Source of the DNA: Campylobacterota bacterium
GTDB taxonomy: Bacteria > Campylobacterota > Campylobacteria > Campylobacterales > Hydrogenimonadaceae
Direction of reading: 5' to 3'
DNA: 42,062 bases
NCBI GenBank assembly: GCA_013153475.1
Contig: JAADEJ010000084.1
Span: 1 to 42,062, forward strand
The notes beneath the pieces were generated by a model that saw only the letters and a list, made by a program, of their open reading frames with translations, did not search any database and had not been told where the DNA came from. Of the stretch, positions 8,505 to 16,762 are shown piece after piece. Within the stretch, counting starts at the first letter, position 1, and each line of letters begins with the position of its first letter. A program made the translations under genes and the position numbers.

Positions 8505-8890
8505 TGTTTTCCAAAAAACTCGTCTTCGTTTTAATGGCCGTTTTCGCTTTTTTGGCCATCTCCGCCTTTTTGGCCAACCTGCCCGAAAAGAAAGACCCCG
8601 CCGTCATGGCTTTCATTGAGCCACACTTTCCCTACACCTTCACCAAGACCCTCGGCGGCCTCGACCTGATAGACAGACGCACCGGCGAAAAGCTTAAACT
8701 CGACAACGCCAAGGTCTTCCTGGCCTACGACCACTACCTCAAGGGGTGGGGAGAAAAGCACCTCAAACTACAAGGAAGCACCTTGACCCTCACCGACGAC
8801 AACGGCTCGGTCAGCACCCTCGCGCTCACCCCCACCCAACGCACCTTTGTCAGGAAGTTTTTCTTCCAACAGCCGTCGCAGTCGCGCTGA
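8501..8890 (+). CDS. Unknown small membrane-anchored protein
   Basis: 129 residues, not recognised. It begins with one hydrophobic segment (residues ~6-26, LVFVLMAVFAFLAISAFLANL), likely an uncleaved anchor or signal. A soluble, probably periplasmic ~100-residue part follows with no cysteines or recognisable motif. It overlaps the ferrochelatase stop by four bases, so it belongs to that operon and its FNR-type promoter. Its last 41 codons are antisense to the 3' end of the thioredoxin-like gene on the other strand. Coding is supported by position and ribosomal coupling rather than by homology. Confidence 0.7.
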   Translation: MMFSKKLVFVLMAVFAFLAISAFLANLPEKKDPAVMAFIEPHFPYTFTKTLGGLDLIDRRTGEKLKLDNAKVFLAYDHYLKGWGEKHLKLQGSTLTLTDDNGSVSTLALTPTQRTFVRKFFFQQPSQSR

Positions 8891-9235
8891 GTCCACCGGC
8901 CCTTTGAGAGGATCGGCCAAAAAGCGCTCATCGGGCGTCAGCAGAAAAAGCGTGGGATATACCAGGGTATAGAGCAGTTCGACGGGGTAGTCTTCATACT
9001 CTTTAATCACCACTACCGGCACGGTGCGGGTGTTAATACAGCGTGAAAGGGTCTCATCGGCGTTGATATCCGCGATGACCTTTTTGCACGCCTCGCACCC
9101 TCTTTCAATCACCAAAACCGCCATCGGTTTGCCGCTTTGTCGGCTAAGCGCCAACGCCCGATCAAACTTCCCCTGCCACCGCACCGGCTCCGCCAGGCAG
9201 AGCGATACCAAAAACAGCGCCGTCCATAGCCGCAT
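8768..9235 (-). CDS. Periplasmic thioredoxin-like protein
   Basis: 155 residues with a signal peptide (LWTALFLVSLCLA, cleavage near 15). The thioredoxin-like fold has a redox pair CEAC at residues 47-50 and a cis-proline-type segment YPTLFLLTPDERFL near 113-126. It resembles the small thioredoxin_7-type proteins found beside c-type cytochromes, perhaps reducing apocytochrome or peroxidase thiols. Its ATG follows the peroxidase stop with no gap. The fold ends near residue 130. The remaining ~26 residues are Gly/Glu-rich and lie antisense to the upstream gene of the other strand, so they look like a read-through tail. Confidence 0.8.
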   Translation of the reverse strand: MRLWTALFLVSLCLAEPVRWQGKFDRALALSRQSGKPMAVLVIERGCEACKKVIADINADETLSRCINTRTVPVVVIKEYEDYPVELLYTLVYPTLFLLTPDERFLADPLKGPVDSARLRRLLEEKLPDKGALGGGEREGADRAVVVGEGQGASL

Positions 9236-10354
9236 CTACCGCACCTCGTAACCGACCGGATCGCCTTCGAGACTTTTTAAAAAAGCCGTGATCTGCCCGA
9301 TCTGCTCTTTCTCAAGCGTCAGGCCCAGTTGATGGCGGGCCATGATACGCACCGCCTCTTCGAGCTTCTCGACCGCGCCGTTGTGGAAATAGGGGGCGGT
9401 ACGGGTGACATTCCGCAAAACGGGAACCCGAAACAAAAACATCCCCCCTCTGCCGTGAAAACCGCCCAGATCATCAAACGGATAGGGGGTATCTTTGGGT
9501 TTTTGCCAATGAAATCCCGCGAAATAGCGCTTCCCGTCAATCCAGCGCGACACGGGGGCCAGCAGACCGTTATAGGGGCGCAAAGGAAAACGCTGCAAGC
9601 TCTGCCCGCCGACGCTTACGCCGTTATGGCACCCTTTGCATCCGATGCGCAAAAAGAGGTTCAACCCCGCCAACGCCCTGCCCTCAAGCGCCCCGTCATC
9701 GCCTTCCAGAAAATGATCAAACGCCCCGCGAGTCAGCAATGTCCGCTCATAGGCGCCGATGGCTTTGGTGACGGTATCAAACGTGATCCCCTCCTTGGGG
9801 AAAACCTCGGCAAAAGCCGCCACGTAGAAAGGGTCGGCCCGAAGACGCGCCACCACCTCTTCCGGTGTCATGGCCATCTCAAAAGGCGCCTGCAACGGCC
9901 CTTTGGCCTGATCCTCCACATCGGGACTTCGGCCATCCCAGAACTGCCGTTTGGCCAACGCGGCGTTGAGCACGGTAGGAGAGTTCAGGTGTTTGGGATT
10001 ACTCAGACCGTGGTAGCCGACGGCGGTGGGGCGGTTGTCGTCACCACCCTCTTCCAGAATATGGCACGAGGCGCAACTGAGAGTGCGGTCTTTGGAAAGC
10101 AGCGGGTCAAAATAGAGCCGTTTTCCCAACGCCGTCTTTTGGGCGTTTAACGGATTGGCCGGGTTGTCGACAAGTTTTCGGGCCGCGTCCCAGCTTTTCG
10201 GAATGGGCCTAAAGCCTGCTTCCAGCGCCGTTTTACGCAGTGATGCGGCGGAGAGTTCCGACGTTCTTGGGGTGGGAGCCGGTATAAAAAAGCCGTTGAA
10301 ATAGAGACTCAGTACCGCCAGGGCGATGAGGAGAATGGTCAGGTGAATACGCAT
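9236..10354 (-). CDS. MauG/cytochrome c peroxidase-type diheme protein
   Basis: 372 residues. An N-terminal hydrophobic stretch (residues 4-22) exports or anchors it to the periplasm. Two c-heme sites are seen: CASCH at 94-98 and CKGCH at 239-243. The spacing, the FWDGRSPDVEDQAKGPL stretch and the LRNVTRTAPYFHNGAV stretch near 320 are those of bacterial diheme peroxidases (CCP/MauG family). It would reduce hydrogen peroxide with electrons from periplasmic cytochromes, or oxidise another substrate as MauG does. The thioredoxin-like gene follows without a gap. Upstream lies its own -10 and a direct-repeat operator next to an AraC gene, so it is probably regulated by that AraC protein. Confidence 0.92.
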   Translation of the reverse strand: MRIHLTILLIALAVLSLYFNGFFIPAPTPRTSELSAASLRKTALEAGFRPIPKSWDAARKLVDNPANPLNAQKTALGKRLYFDPLLSKDRTLSCASCHILEEGGDDNRPTAVGYHGLSNPKHLNSPTVLNAALAKRQFWDGRSPDVEDQAKGPLQAPFEMAMTPEEVVARLRADPFYVAAFAEVFPKEGITFDTVTKAIGAYERTLLTRGAFDHFLEGDDGALEGRALAGLNLFLRIGCKGCHNGVSVGGQSLQRFPLRPYNGLLAPVSRWIDGKRYFAGFHWQKPKDTPYPFDDLGGFHGRGGMFLFRVPVLRNVTRTAPYFHNGAVEKLEEAVRIMARHQLGLTLEKEQIGQITAFLKSLEGDPVGYEVR

Positions 10355-10374
10355 GAAAACCTCCTTTTACAAGG

Positions 10375-10439
10375 AGTATAATGAAAAAAGAGGGAAAAAA
10401 ACCGTCTCTTTTTGGCACAATCGGAACTCTTTTTGTCAC
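10375..10439 (-). promoter_or_regulatory. Peroxidase promoter with direct-repeat AraC-type operator
   Basis: On the minus strand GTGACAAAAAGAG (10439-10427) and GTGCCAAAAAGAG (10418-10406) are direct repeats of 13 bases with one mismatch. They are 21 bases apart, two helix turns. A TATACT -10 lies at 10380-10375, which puts the downstream half site just above the -35 position. This is the standard geometry for AraC-family activators, and an AraC gene ends within the distal repeat. Confidence 0.6.
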
Positions 10440-11344
10440 GATCCGAATTTTTTGAGCGCCTTGGGGTGGATACCGAATGTTTCGTAAAAGAGCCGGCTGA
10501 AATAGCCCTGGTGCGAAAAGCCGACCCGGCGGGCTACCTCCCCGATACTCATCCGCTCTTCCCGTAACAGTTCGTTGGCCTGCTGAAGACGCAGAGTTCT
10601 GACATAGGCACCGACCGTCTGGCCGTAAACCCGTTTAAAAGCGCTTTTGATTCGGGTGGTGTTCGTGGCGCACGCTTTGGCCAGTTCCGCAATGGTGGGC
10701 GGGTTCGCGTAAGAAAGCGCCAGACGCTCCCGCACGCAACGGGCTACCCTCAACGATTCGGCGTCGATTCGCTCATCCACCAGCTCCATCAGCCCGAAAC
10801 GGTGCAAAAGAAGCGCCATGACGGCATATTCCAGGCGCATGGCGGCCATGGGACGCGCCCGGGCGCTCTTTTGGAGAATCTGTTTCACATAGTAGTACGA
10901 CAACGCGTCAAGCGGCGCCCGGTCCACCTCCCTGAGCCCCCGCAAAAGCGACACTGCGCCATAGAGGTGGTCGATGGGATCCTCGGCGCGAAAACCGAGG
11001 TAACGCTTAAGATAAAAATCGGCCACGGCCACGGCGAAAATGTGGCTGTCTGGCATCACTTCCAGCTCAATCTCCGCGGGGCCCGCCGCATAGACAAGGC
11101 TATCCCCCTCATGCCCCTTCAGCCGTGCCGTCGCGGTTGTAAAGCGGCAATCACCCGAAAAGGGCAAAACCAGCAGAATGAACCTGTCCCGATTATGTAC
11201 CCGGTAAGACCACCCGCCGTCCGTACGCAGATCGAAAAAGAGCAGACCGTTGGAAATGTCCACCCGCTCCGCCCGGGTGCCCCGACGCTGTGTCACCTGC
11301 CGCCGAAACCGCCCCTCGCCGGCATTGAAAAAGAGGCTCTCCAC
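10436..11344 (-). CDS. AraC-family transcriptional regulator
   Basis: 302 residues. The N-terminal ~180 residues form a beta-rich, cupin-like sensor region without a recognised ligand motif. The C-terminal ~100 residues carry the double helix-turn-helix of AraC/XylS (TIAELAKACATNTTRIKSAFKRVYG, then SIGEVARRVGFSHQGYFSRLF). The start is a GTG that shares one base with the stop of the short-chain dehydrogenase gene (TAGTG), so the pair is coupled and lies at the end of the heme d1 operon. A two-turn direct repeat before the peroxidase gene immediately downstream is its most likely target. The ligand is unknown. Confidence 0.9.
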   Translation of the reverse strand: MESLFFNAGEGRFRRQVTQRRGTRAERVDISNGLLFFDLRTDGGWSYRVHNRDRFILLVLPFSGDCRFTTATARLKGHEGDSLVYAAGPAEIELEVMPDSHIFAVAVADFYLKRYLGFRAEDPIDHLYGAVSLLRGLREVDRAPLDALSYYYVKQILQKSARARPMAAMRLEYAVMALLLHRFGLMELVDERIDAESLRVARCVRERLALSYANPPTIAELAKACATNTTRIKSAFKRVYGQTVGAYVRTLRLQQANELLREERMSIGEVARRVGFSHQGYFSRLFYETFGIHPKALKKFGS

Positions 11345-12156
11345 TATGCAAACCCGTAATATTCCCGAACCCGTCGCTCAAAATCCTCATCGCTGAGCTC
11401 CCGGCGCATGGGAATGAACTTTTTGGCTTTCTCACCCGCCGTCATACGGGCCGGGGCGTCGGGGTTTTGGTCAATCCAGGCTATCAGGCGGGCCACTTCC
11501 TCCGGGTCATTCCCGCCGTTGATCTCCTCCACGATCCGGGGGGCCAGGGTGGAAGCCAAAACAGCATAGGGGCTGTCGGATTCAAACGTCCGCGGCTCTT
11601 TGACCAGGTTGCTACGCGCAAACTCCGTATCAAAAAAACCGGGCAGAATCGAATGGACACGGATATGAAACGGTGAAAGCTCATACCGCAACGAGTCGGT
11701 AATCCCTTCCACGGCATATTTGGTCGCGTTGTAAAAAGTCAGCAGAGGCAAGCCGATCTTTCCCAAAAAGGAGCTGATATTCACGATGACCCCGCCATTT
11801 TCGCGCATCTTCGGAATCGCCGCGCGGGTCACGCGCAACAGTCCGAAAACGTTCACCTCAAACTGCTCGCGCATCAGCGTCTCATCCACATACTCCACGG
11901 CACCCACCAGGCCGTATCCGGCGTTGTTGACCAGCAAATCCAGCCGTTCTATACTCTCCAACGCCGCGCGTACGTCGGCATCGTCACGTAAATCGATCAA
12001 AAGGGGCGTCAGGTTTTTGGAAGCGACATCGGCAAGTCTGTCGGGGAAACGGGTAGCGGCAAAGACCCTGTACCCTTCGGCGGCCAGGTGCACGGCGGCG
12101 GCACGCCCCATGCCGGACGACGCGCCCGTTACAACGGCGACGCGACGTCCGGCCAT
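11344..12156 (-). CDS. Short-chain dehydrogenase/reductase
   Basis: 270 residues, classical SDR. It shows the NAD(P)-binding TGASSGMGRA at residues 10-19, NNAGYG near 88, a serine in NISSF, and the catalytic YNATK near 152. The ATR after the second strand favours NADP. It sits one base after nirE and one base overlaps the AraC start, so it is firmly inside the nir operon. No dehydrogenase of this family is established in heme d1 synthesis, and the substrate cannot be read from the sequence. It could act on a tetrapyrrole intermediate or belong functionally with the AraC gene. Confidence 0.9.
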   Translation of the reverse strand: MAGRRVAVVTGASSGMGRAAAVHLAAEGYRVFAATRFPDRLADVASKNLTPLLIDLRDDADVRAALESIERLDLLVNNAGYGLVGAVEYVDETLMREQFEVNVFGLLRVTRAAIPKMRENGGVIVNISSFLGKIGLPLLTFYNATKYAVEGITDSLRYELSPFHIRVHSILPGFFDTEFARSNLVKEPRTFESDSPYAVLASTLAPRIVEEINGGNDPEEVARLIAWIDQNPDAPARMTAGEKAKKFIPMRRELSDEDFERRVREYYGFA

Positions 12157-12157
12157 C

Positions 12158-12904
12158 TCAGCCCCTCTCCGCGATCCACTCCAGGTGGGGCTTGAGCTCG
12201 ACCACCCGGCCTACCACGATCAGGGCGGGGGTAGGAAGTTGGGCGGCTTTGACCTTTTCGTAGATCGTCTCCAGCGTCCCCGTAACCGTCCGCTGGTCGG
12301 GCGTGGTTCCCCGGCTGATTACCGCCGCGGGTGTCGCGGGATCGCGGCCGACACGTATGAGATTGTCGGCAATGTTTTTAAGATTATGCAGGCCCATCAA
12401 AAAGACAATGGTCTCATCGGCACGCATACTCTCCCAGTCAACCTGGCTATGCTCCTTGTTGGGCGCCTCATGGCCGGTGACCACTTTAAACGACACCGCC
12501 ACTCCCCGGTGCGTTACCGGTATGCCGGCGTAGGCGGGCACGGAGATCGCCGAGGTTACGCCGGGAATGAACTCAAAAGCCACGCCACGCTCTTTGAGAT
12601 ACTTGGCCTCCTCGCCGCCCCGTCCAAATACCAGCGGATCACCGCCTTTAAGACGCACTACCCTGTCATGCTTGAGAGCGTTTTGGTAGATAACTTCGTT
12701 GATCTGCTCCTGCGGCAGGGTATGACGGCCGTCCTCTTTGCCCACATAGACAAACTCACACCCCGCCTTGGCCTCTTTGAGAATATCGGGGTTGGCCAGG
12801 CGGTCATAGATAATCACGTCCGCCTCCCTTACAACTCTTAACGCTTTGACCGTCAACAGGTCAATATCACCCGGCCCGGCCCCTGTCAGATAGACTTTAC
12901 CCAT
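12158..12904 (-). CDS. nirE: Uroporphyrinogen-III C-methyltransferase
   Basis: 248 residues, the SUMT family (CobA/CysG C-terminal/NirE). It uses two S-adenosylmethionines to convert uroporphyrinogen III to precorrin-2, the entry step to siroheme and heme d1. Family motifs are clear: YLTGAGPGDIDLLTVKAL at the start, VRLKGGDPLVFGRGGEEA near 84-101, PGVTSA near 115 and PVTHRG near 129. Its place between nirJ and the dehydrogenase suggests the heme d1-dedicated NirE, although it could also serve siroheme for other enzymes. It starts 28 bases after the nirJ stop. Confidence 0.93.
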   Translation of the reverse strand: MGKVYLTGAGPGDIDLLTVKALRVVREADVIIYDRLANPDILKEAKAGCEFVYVGKEDGRHTLPQEQINEVIYQNALKHDRVVRLKGGDPLVFGRGGEEAKYLKERGVAFEFIPGVTSAISVPAYAGIPVTHRGVAVSFKVVTGHEAPNKEHSQVDWESMRADETIVFLMGLHNLKNIADNLIRVGRDPATPAAVISRGTTPDQRTVTGTLETIYEKVKAAQLPTPALIVVGRVVELKPHLEWIAERG

Positions 12905-12932
12905 TTTTTACCTTTACAGTTTATAGCCATTC

Positions 12933-14063
12933 TCAATTATCCACTCCCGCTCTCTCATCTTCCGTGAGATAGCAGGAGGGGTCTTCCGCCCACAAATTAC
13001 CGCTCATCGCCCAGGCCCGGCTGCGACTGCCGCCGTTACAGATATCGACCACGCCGCAATCCGCGCATTTGCCGCCGAGTCTTCGGGGGTGTTCTCTGAG
13101 CCTTTTAAGCAGGTTATTCTCCTCATCCAGCCACAACGCGTCAAAGGGTTTTTGGGTCATGTCGCCGATATACTCGGGAAAAAAGGGGTCGGGTTTGACG
13201 CGTCCCATCCAGTCAATGTTCACCAGCTTTCTGCCCGCGCTGTTGCCGCCCCAGTTTTTTAGCCGCCGGGCCATCTCCTCTTTGAGCTGGGGATAGCGCT
13301 CAGCGAAACGGCGCAAAAACAAAACGGCGTCCATCTCCATGTTGCCGGTGACAATATCGATCCCCCGCCCCGCCTCATGGTAGGCAAACGCCTTGTCAAT
13401 CATGAAGTTCACATACTCCCTGCGCGCCTCGGGGGTGATGTCGATTTTCAGGTTCTCCAGCCCCCGACCGCTGTAGACCAGGTGGGAGATATAGATCTTA
13501 TCAACCCCTATCTGCTCGGCCAGATCGAAAATGGGGTAAAAACTCTCTTCGGTCTCTTTGGTTAGCGTAAAGCGGATCCCCGCGTTACCCCCGTGTTTTT
13601 GAATGAGCGCAATGGCGTCCAGGCTTTTGCGATAGGCCCCCGGCAATCCCCTGAAATCGTCATGCACCGCCTCAATGCCGTCAATGCTGATACCGATATA
13701 GTTGAAAGTCTCAATAATTCTGTCCACATTTTTGGGGGTAATATACAACCCGTTGGTGGAGAGGTAGGTGACGATTCCCTCGTTTCGCATCGCCTCGGCG
13801 ATTTGGAAAATATCCTTGCGAATGAGCGGCTCACCGCCGCTGAAGATCACAAACTTGATGCCGCCGGCTTTAAGACGGGGAATCTGGGCGAGAATAAAGT
13901 CGGTAGAAAGAAAATCCTCCTGGTTCGGATCGGCGTAGCTGTAGCAGTGCCGACAGGCAAGGTTGCAGCGGTTGGTGAAGTTCCAGATGGCAATGGCGCC
14001 GTCCAGCGAGCGCTCCGGCTTGCCGGCGGTGACGGAAGCGATGAGATTGGAGAGCCGAAACAC
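12933..14063 (-). CDS. nirJ: Heme d1 biosynthesis radical SAM protein NirJ
   Basis: 376 residues. It has the radical SAM cluster motif CNLACRHCYSY near residues 33-42 and the GGEPL SAM-binding motif near 77. A C-terminal SPASM-like cysteine set (CADCGVVDIC...C near 337-366) can hold a second iron-sulfur cluster. NirJ removes two propionates from didecarboxysiroheme as part of installing the oxo groups of heme d1, in the cytoplasm. It begins with a GTG directly after the nirF TAA. The name is supported by the nirE and nirF neighbours; related AhbC/AhbD proteins differ mainly by pathway context. Confidence 0.93.
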   Translation of the reverse strand: MFRLSNLIASVTAGKPERSLDGAIAIWNFTNRCNLACRHCYSYADPNQEDFLSTDFILAQIPRLKAGGIKFVIFSGGEPLIRKDIFQIAEAMRNEGIVTYLSTNGLYITPKNVDRIIETFNYIGISIDGIEAVHDDFRGLPGAYRKSLDAIALIQKHGGNAGIRFTLTKETEESFYPIFDLAEQIGVDKIYISHLVYSGRGLENLKIDITPEARREYVNFMIDKAFAYHEAGRGIDIVTGNMEMDAVLFLRRFAERYPQLKEEMARRLKNWGGNSAGRKLVNIDWMGRVKPDPFFPEYIGDMTQKPFDALWLDEENNLLKRLREHPRRLGGKCADCGVVDICNGGSRSRAWAMSGNLWAEDPSCYLTEDERAGVDN

Positions 14064-15308
14064 TTAGTGCCTTTTCAAATCGGTAGGAACCGTTACGGGT
14101 GTTTTTTTTGTAACGTTTTTAGTCTGCGATGCCGAAGGAATTGTGCCGATTTTTGGCCGGGGTGAAACGGTTTTGGGGGTATAGACAAAGATACCGGAAG
14201 GCCGGGGCACCTGCCACTCCAGATTCAGCCACCACTTCTCGGGATCGGGATCATCAACTTTGTAAGCCTGCACCATATCTTTGTCGTTGACGGAAAAGTA
14301 GAGATACGGTTCATTGGGCGACCAGCGCACATGAAGAATTTTACCCGGGAACATAAACCCGCGGACCACTTTGAGGGTATGGGCATCGACAATCTGCACA
14401 ATGGGAAAATCTTTGCCGCTGAATGTCACCGCCAGCCATTTCCTGTCCGGACTGAGCGCCGTAAAGACCGGATTACCCTGAACATCAATCGCTTTGACAA
14501 AATGGAAGTCATGATCAAAGACAAAAACCTTTTTGTTGCCCACAGCCGGAATAAAGAAGTAATCGCCGCTGATACTCCAGAAACCGAAATGGGGCACCTT
14601 GAGAATGCGCTCTTTTTTGCCCATCTGCAAAGGCACCTTGCGGTACGCCATGGTATCAAGATTCAGCACCCCGACGGCTTTGTCGTTGAAAAAACCCACC
14701 ACATAGAGATTTTTATCGATCATCGCGTCAAAAGGCACGGCGCCGGCGTTCTCGATCTTTTTATACAGCTTGAAAGAGGGGGTTTTGGCCTTGGGCGTCA
14801 TATCTTTCATCACCCACAACTCGTCGCTGTCCATACAGGCAAAGACCAGGTAGTCACCGTACTCTTTGATACCCACGTTACGACTACCGGTTTTGATGGT
14901 TTGAAGCGGATTGAGGTCTCTATCGAGTATCTCGACGGTTTTGTTGTCGTAGTTGGCCACCGCCACATAGTTGTCGCCGATAATAAACCCGATGGCGCTT
15001 TTGCTGGTCTTATACTCTTTGACCTTTTTCTCTTTCTCCGGATCAAATTTGATCACATAACCGTCACGGGTAATGGCGTAACCGTCACGCTCCCTAAACT
15101 TCACCACGGCATGGTTGAAATTGTGCATGCCTGTAATCTCATTGGTCAGCATATTGTGTTCAATCACGGCCAGAGCAGAGTTCTCACGCTCCACAACAAA
15201 GAGTTTATCTCTGGTTTTGGGAAGGATCGAAGCGGGATCTTTTACCGGCTCTTTGGCCGTTGCTATCACAACGATACCCAGTAATGTAACCAGTTTCCAC
15301 CACGTCAT
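14064..15308 (-). CDS. nirF: Heme d1 biosynthesis protein NirF
   Basis: 414 residues. An export signal (residues 4-18, WKLVTLLGIVVIATA) is followed by a beta-propeller related to the d1 domain of NirS but without a cytochrome c domain, as in NirF. Propeller repeats show as VVERENSALAVIEH, VAVANYDNKTVEILDRD and LLVAVTFSGKD-like blades. NirF acts late in heme d1 formation in the periplasm, where it can bind the d1 product. No lipobox is seen, unlike some pseudomonad homologues. The last ~35 residues (Pro/Lys/Thr-rich, KTVSPRPKIGT onward) are an extra low-complexity tail. Its ATG overlaps the nirC-like stop. Confidence 0.88.
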   Translation of the reverse strand: MTWWKLVTLLGIVVIATAKEPVKDPASILPKTRDKLFVVERENSALAVIEHNMLTNEITGMHNFNHAVVKFRERDGYAITRDGYVIKFDPEKEKKVKEYKTSKSAIGFIIGDNYVAVANYDNKTVEILDRDLNPLQTIKTGSRNVGIKEYGDYLVFACMDSDELWVMKDMTPKAKTPSFKLYKKIENAGAVPFDAMIDKNLYVVGFFNDKAVGVLNLDTMAYRKVPLQMGKKERILKVPHFGFWSISGDYFFIPAVGNKKVFVFDHDFHFVKAIDVQGNPVFTALSPDRKWLAVTFSGKDFPIVQIVDAHTLKVVRGFMFPGKILHVRWSPNEPYLYFSVNDKDMVQAYKVDDPDPEKWWLNLEWQVPRPSGIFVYTPKTVSPRPKIGTIPSASQTKNVTKKTPVTVPTDLKRH

Positions 15309-15610
15309 TTTTTATCCTTGAATGAAAGTATGTAGTCGGCCAGCGCTTCAAGTTGACTGGCGTTAAGGTCATCAAAAGCCGGCATAGAGTTGCGGCGGTA
15401 TCCCAACATTTTATATGTGCCCTCCGGATCCACTATCTGCGCGATAATTCTGCCTTTGTCCCGATGGTTCGCTATGGTCTGAAACGAGGGGCCGAAAGCC
15501 TCGGCTGTTTGATGATGACATCCCCAGCAATAGGTTTTAAAAAGTTTTTCACCTTCCGAAGAGGCCGATAAAACGGCACCCGCAAATATCAGTAGCCATA
15601 TCTTTTTCAT
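15305..15610 (-). CDS. nirC: Small monoheme cytochrome c (NirC-like)
   Basis: 101 residues with a signal peptide (IWLLIFAGAVLSAS) and one heme c site CWGCH near 28-32. The likely distal methionine is in NSMPAFDDL near 76. The mature protein of about 85 residues is a class I cytochrome of the NirC/c55x type coded next to nirF in denitrifiers, where it can donate electrons to NirS or take part in d1 maturation. It overlaps nirF by four bases and follows the pentaheme gene by eight. The specific NirC name rests on gene order. Confidence 0.78.
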   Translation of the reverse strand: MKKIWLLIFAGAVLSASSEGEKLFKTYCWGCHHQTAEAFGPSFQTIANHRDKGRIIAQIVDPEGTYKMLGYRRNSMPAFDDLNASQLEALADYILSFKDKK

Positions 15611-15617
15611 AGCTCTC

Positions 15618-16727
15618 TCACTTCACTACAGTTTCAACCCGTTTCATCAGTAACGGCTCAATCAACTCGCGTTCATCTATGCCTGCCGCCGCCGCGCAGG
15701 AGGGCTTGGCAAGAATCACGAACATTTCGGCCACCATTCTATCATTTTTATGCAAAGAAGGGACCTTGTAACGCAACGTTTTTTCTCCCCTTGCGGGAAT
15801 ATTGTTTTCAAACTGCCTCTTTTTCGCAAAGTAGGGGATGCCGACCCGTTTGCCGTTACCATCCTCAAACTCTACATAAAAAGCACCTTGTTTGTCTTCT
15901 GTTGGATCGTTTTTGTAATTCTGCCAAATAGTTTTGCCATCACGCACAATCCTCAGGCGCAGGTATTTCATCCGCGCGGGCTGAATAATAAGAGGATGAT
16001 CCATTCTATTTTTCAGGGTGACAACAACCTCTCCATTACGGTTTTCTAGCACAATATCAACACTTTTTTCCCGCATTTGCGCATCATGGATACCGGCAAA
16101 ATAGTGGCTTCGGTGACGGTTGCGCGACTTCTTGTTCATCTTTTCAACCGGCCCCTCAATGTAGGGCATATGACATTTAATGCACGAACGGCTGTCCTGT
16201 TTCTCATCCATCGCTTTGAAAATAAGTACCCCTTCACTGTTACGTTTGTGTGAGTGACATCCCATGCAGGCATATTTGTCATAGATGGGACTTTTGACCG
16301 ACGCGTGCTTGTCACTGTCATCCGGGTTTTCCAAAGAGCCGTATAGGGAAGGCTTGAAACCTTCCGCCTGTCTGGCGAGCGTTATCTCATCAAACTTGTG
16401 CGATTTTTTGACATAGGCAATCTGGTGACAGTAAAAACAGGAAACCGCATCTTTTTGTTCCTGATGAATCGGATTGGGTGTCGTTTTTCCCGCTTCCATA
16501 TCGGCAAGATTCCTGGCAGCAGGCATATGGCAACGCCCACAATCATAGACGGGAATTTTCTGCGCCACCTTTCTGTGCAATGTATCGTTAAACCACCCTT
16601 TCGCATGCCAGGAGGTCTGGTATTCATCGTAAATATCCGGGTGACATTCATTGCAGGATTTATTTGTAAGATATTTTGCAGAGAAAAGTGAAGTGACAAC
16701 GAGAAGCGGTAACATGAGCGCTTTCAT
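15618..16727 (-). CDS. Pentaheme cytochrome c with beta-rich C-terminal domain
   Basis: 369 residues, periplasmic (signal MKALMLPLLVVTSLFSA). Five CxxCH sites: CNECH at 25, CGRCH at 63, CFYCH at 97, CMGCH near 150 and CIKCH near 182. Extra histidines lie between them, as in cytochrome c554/HAO-related multiheme folds. From about residue 215 the protein has no heme site and alternates beta strands (DIVLENRNGEVVVTLKNRM), like an immunoglobulin-type domain. It is the first gene after the nirS terminator and heads the nirC-F-J-E group. Its role is not known; it may feed electrons to NirS or to a d1 maturation step. A ribosome site AAGGTG precedes the ATG. Confidence 0.87.
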   Translation of the reverse strand: MKALMLPLLVVTSLFSAKYLTNKSCNECHPDIYDEYQTSWHAKGWFNDTLHRKVAQKIPVYDCGRCHMPAARNLADMEAGKTTPNPIHQEQKDAVSCFYCHQIAYVKKSHKFDEITLARQAEGFKPSLYGSLENPDDSDKHASVKSPIYDKYACMGCHSHKRNSEGVLIFKAMDEKQDSRSCIKCHMPYIEGPVEKMNKKSRNRHRSHYFAGIHDAQMREKSVDIVLENRNGEVVVTLKNRMDHPLIIQPARMKYLRLRIVRDGKTIWQNYKNDPTEDKQGAFYVEFEDGNGKRVGIPYFAKKRQFENNIPARGEKTLRYKVPSLHKNDRMVAEMFVILAKPSCAAAAGIDERELIEPLLMKRVETVVK

Positions 16728-16762
16728 AACAAAACACCTTGTTGAAAGAGAGATTTAAAGAG

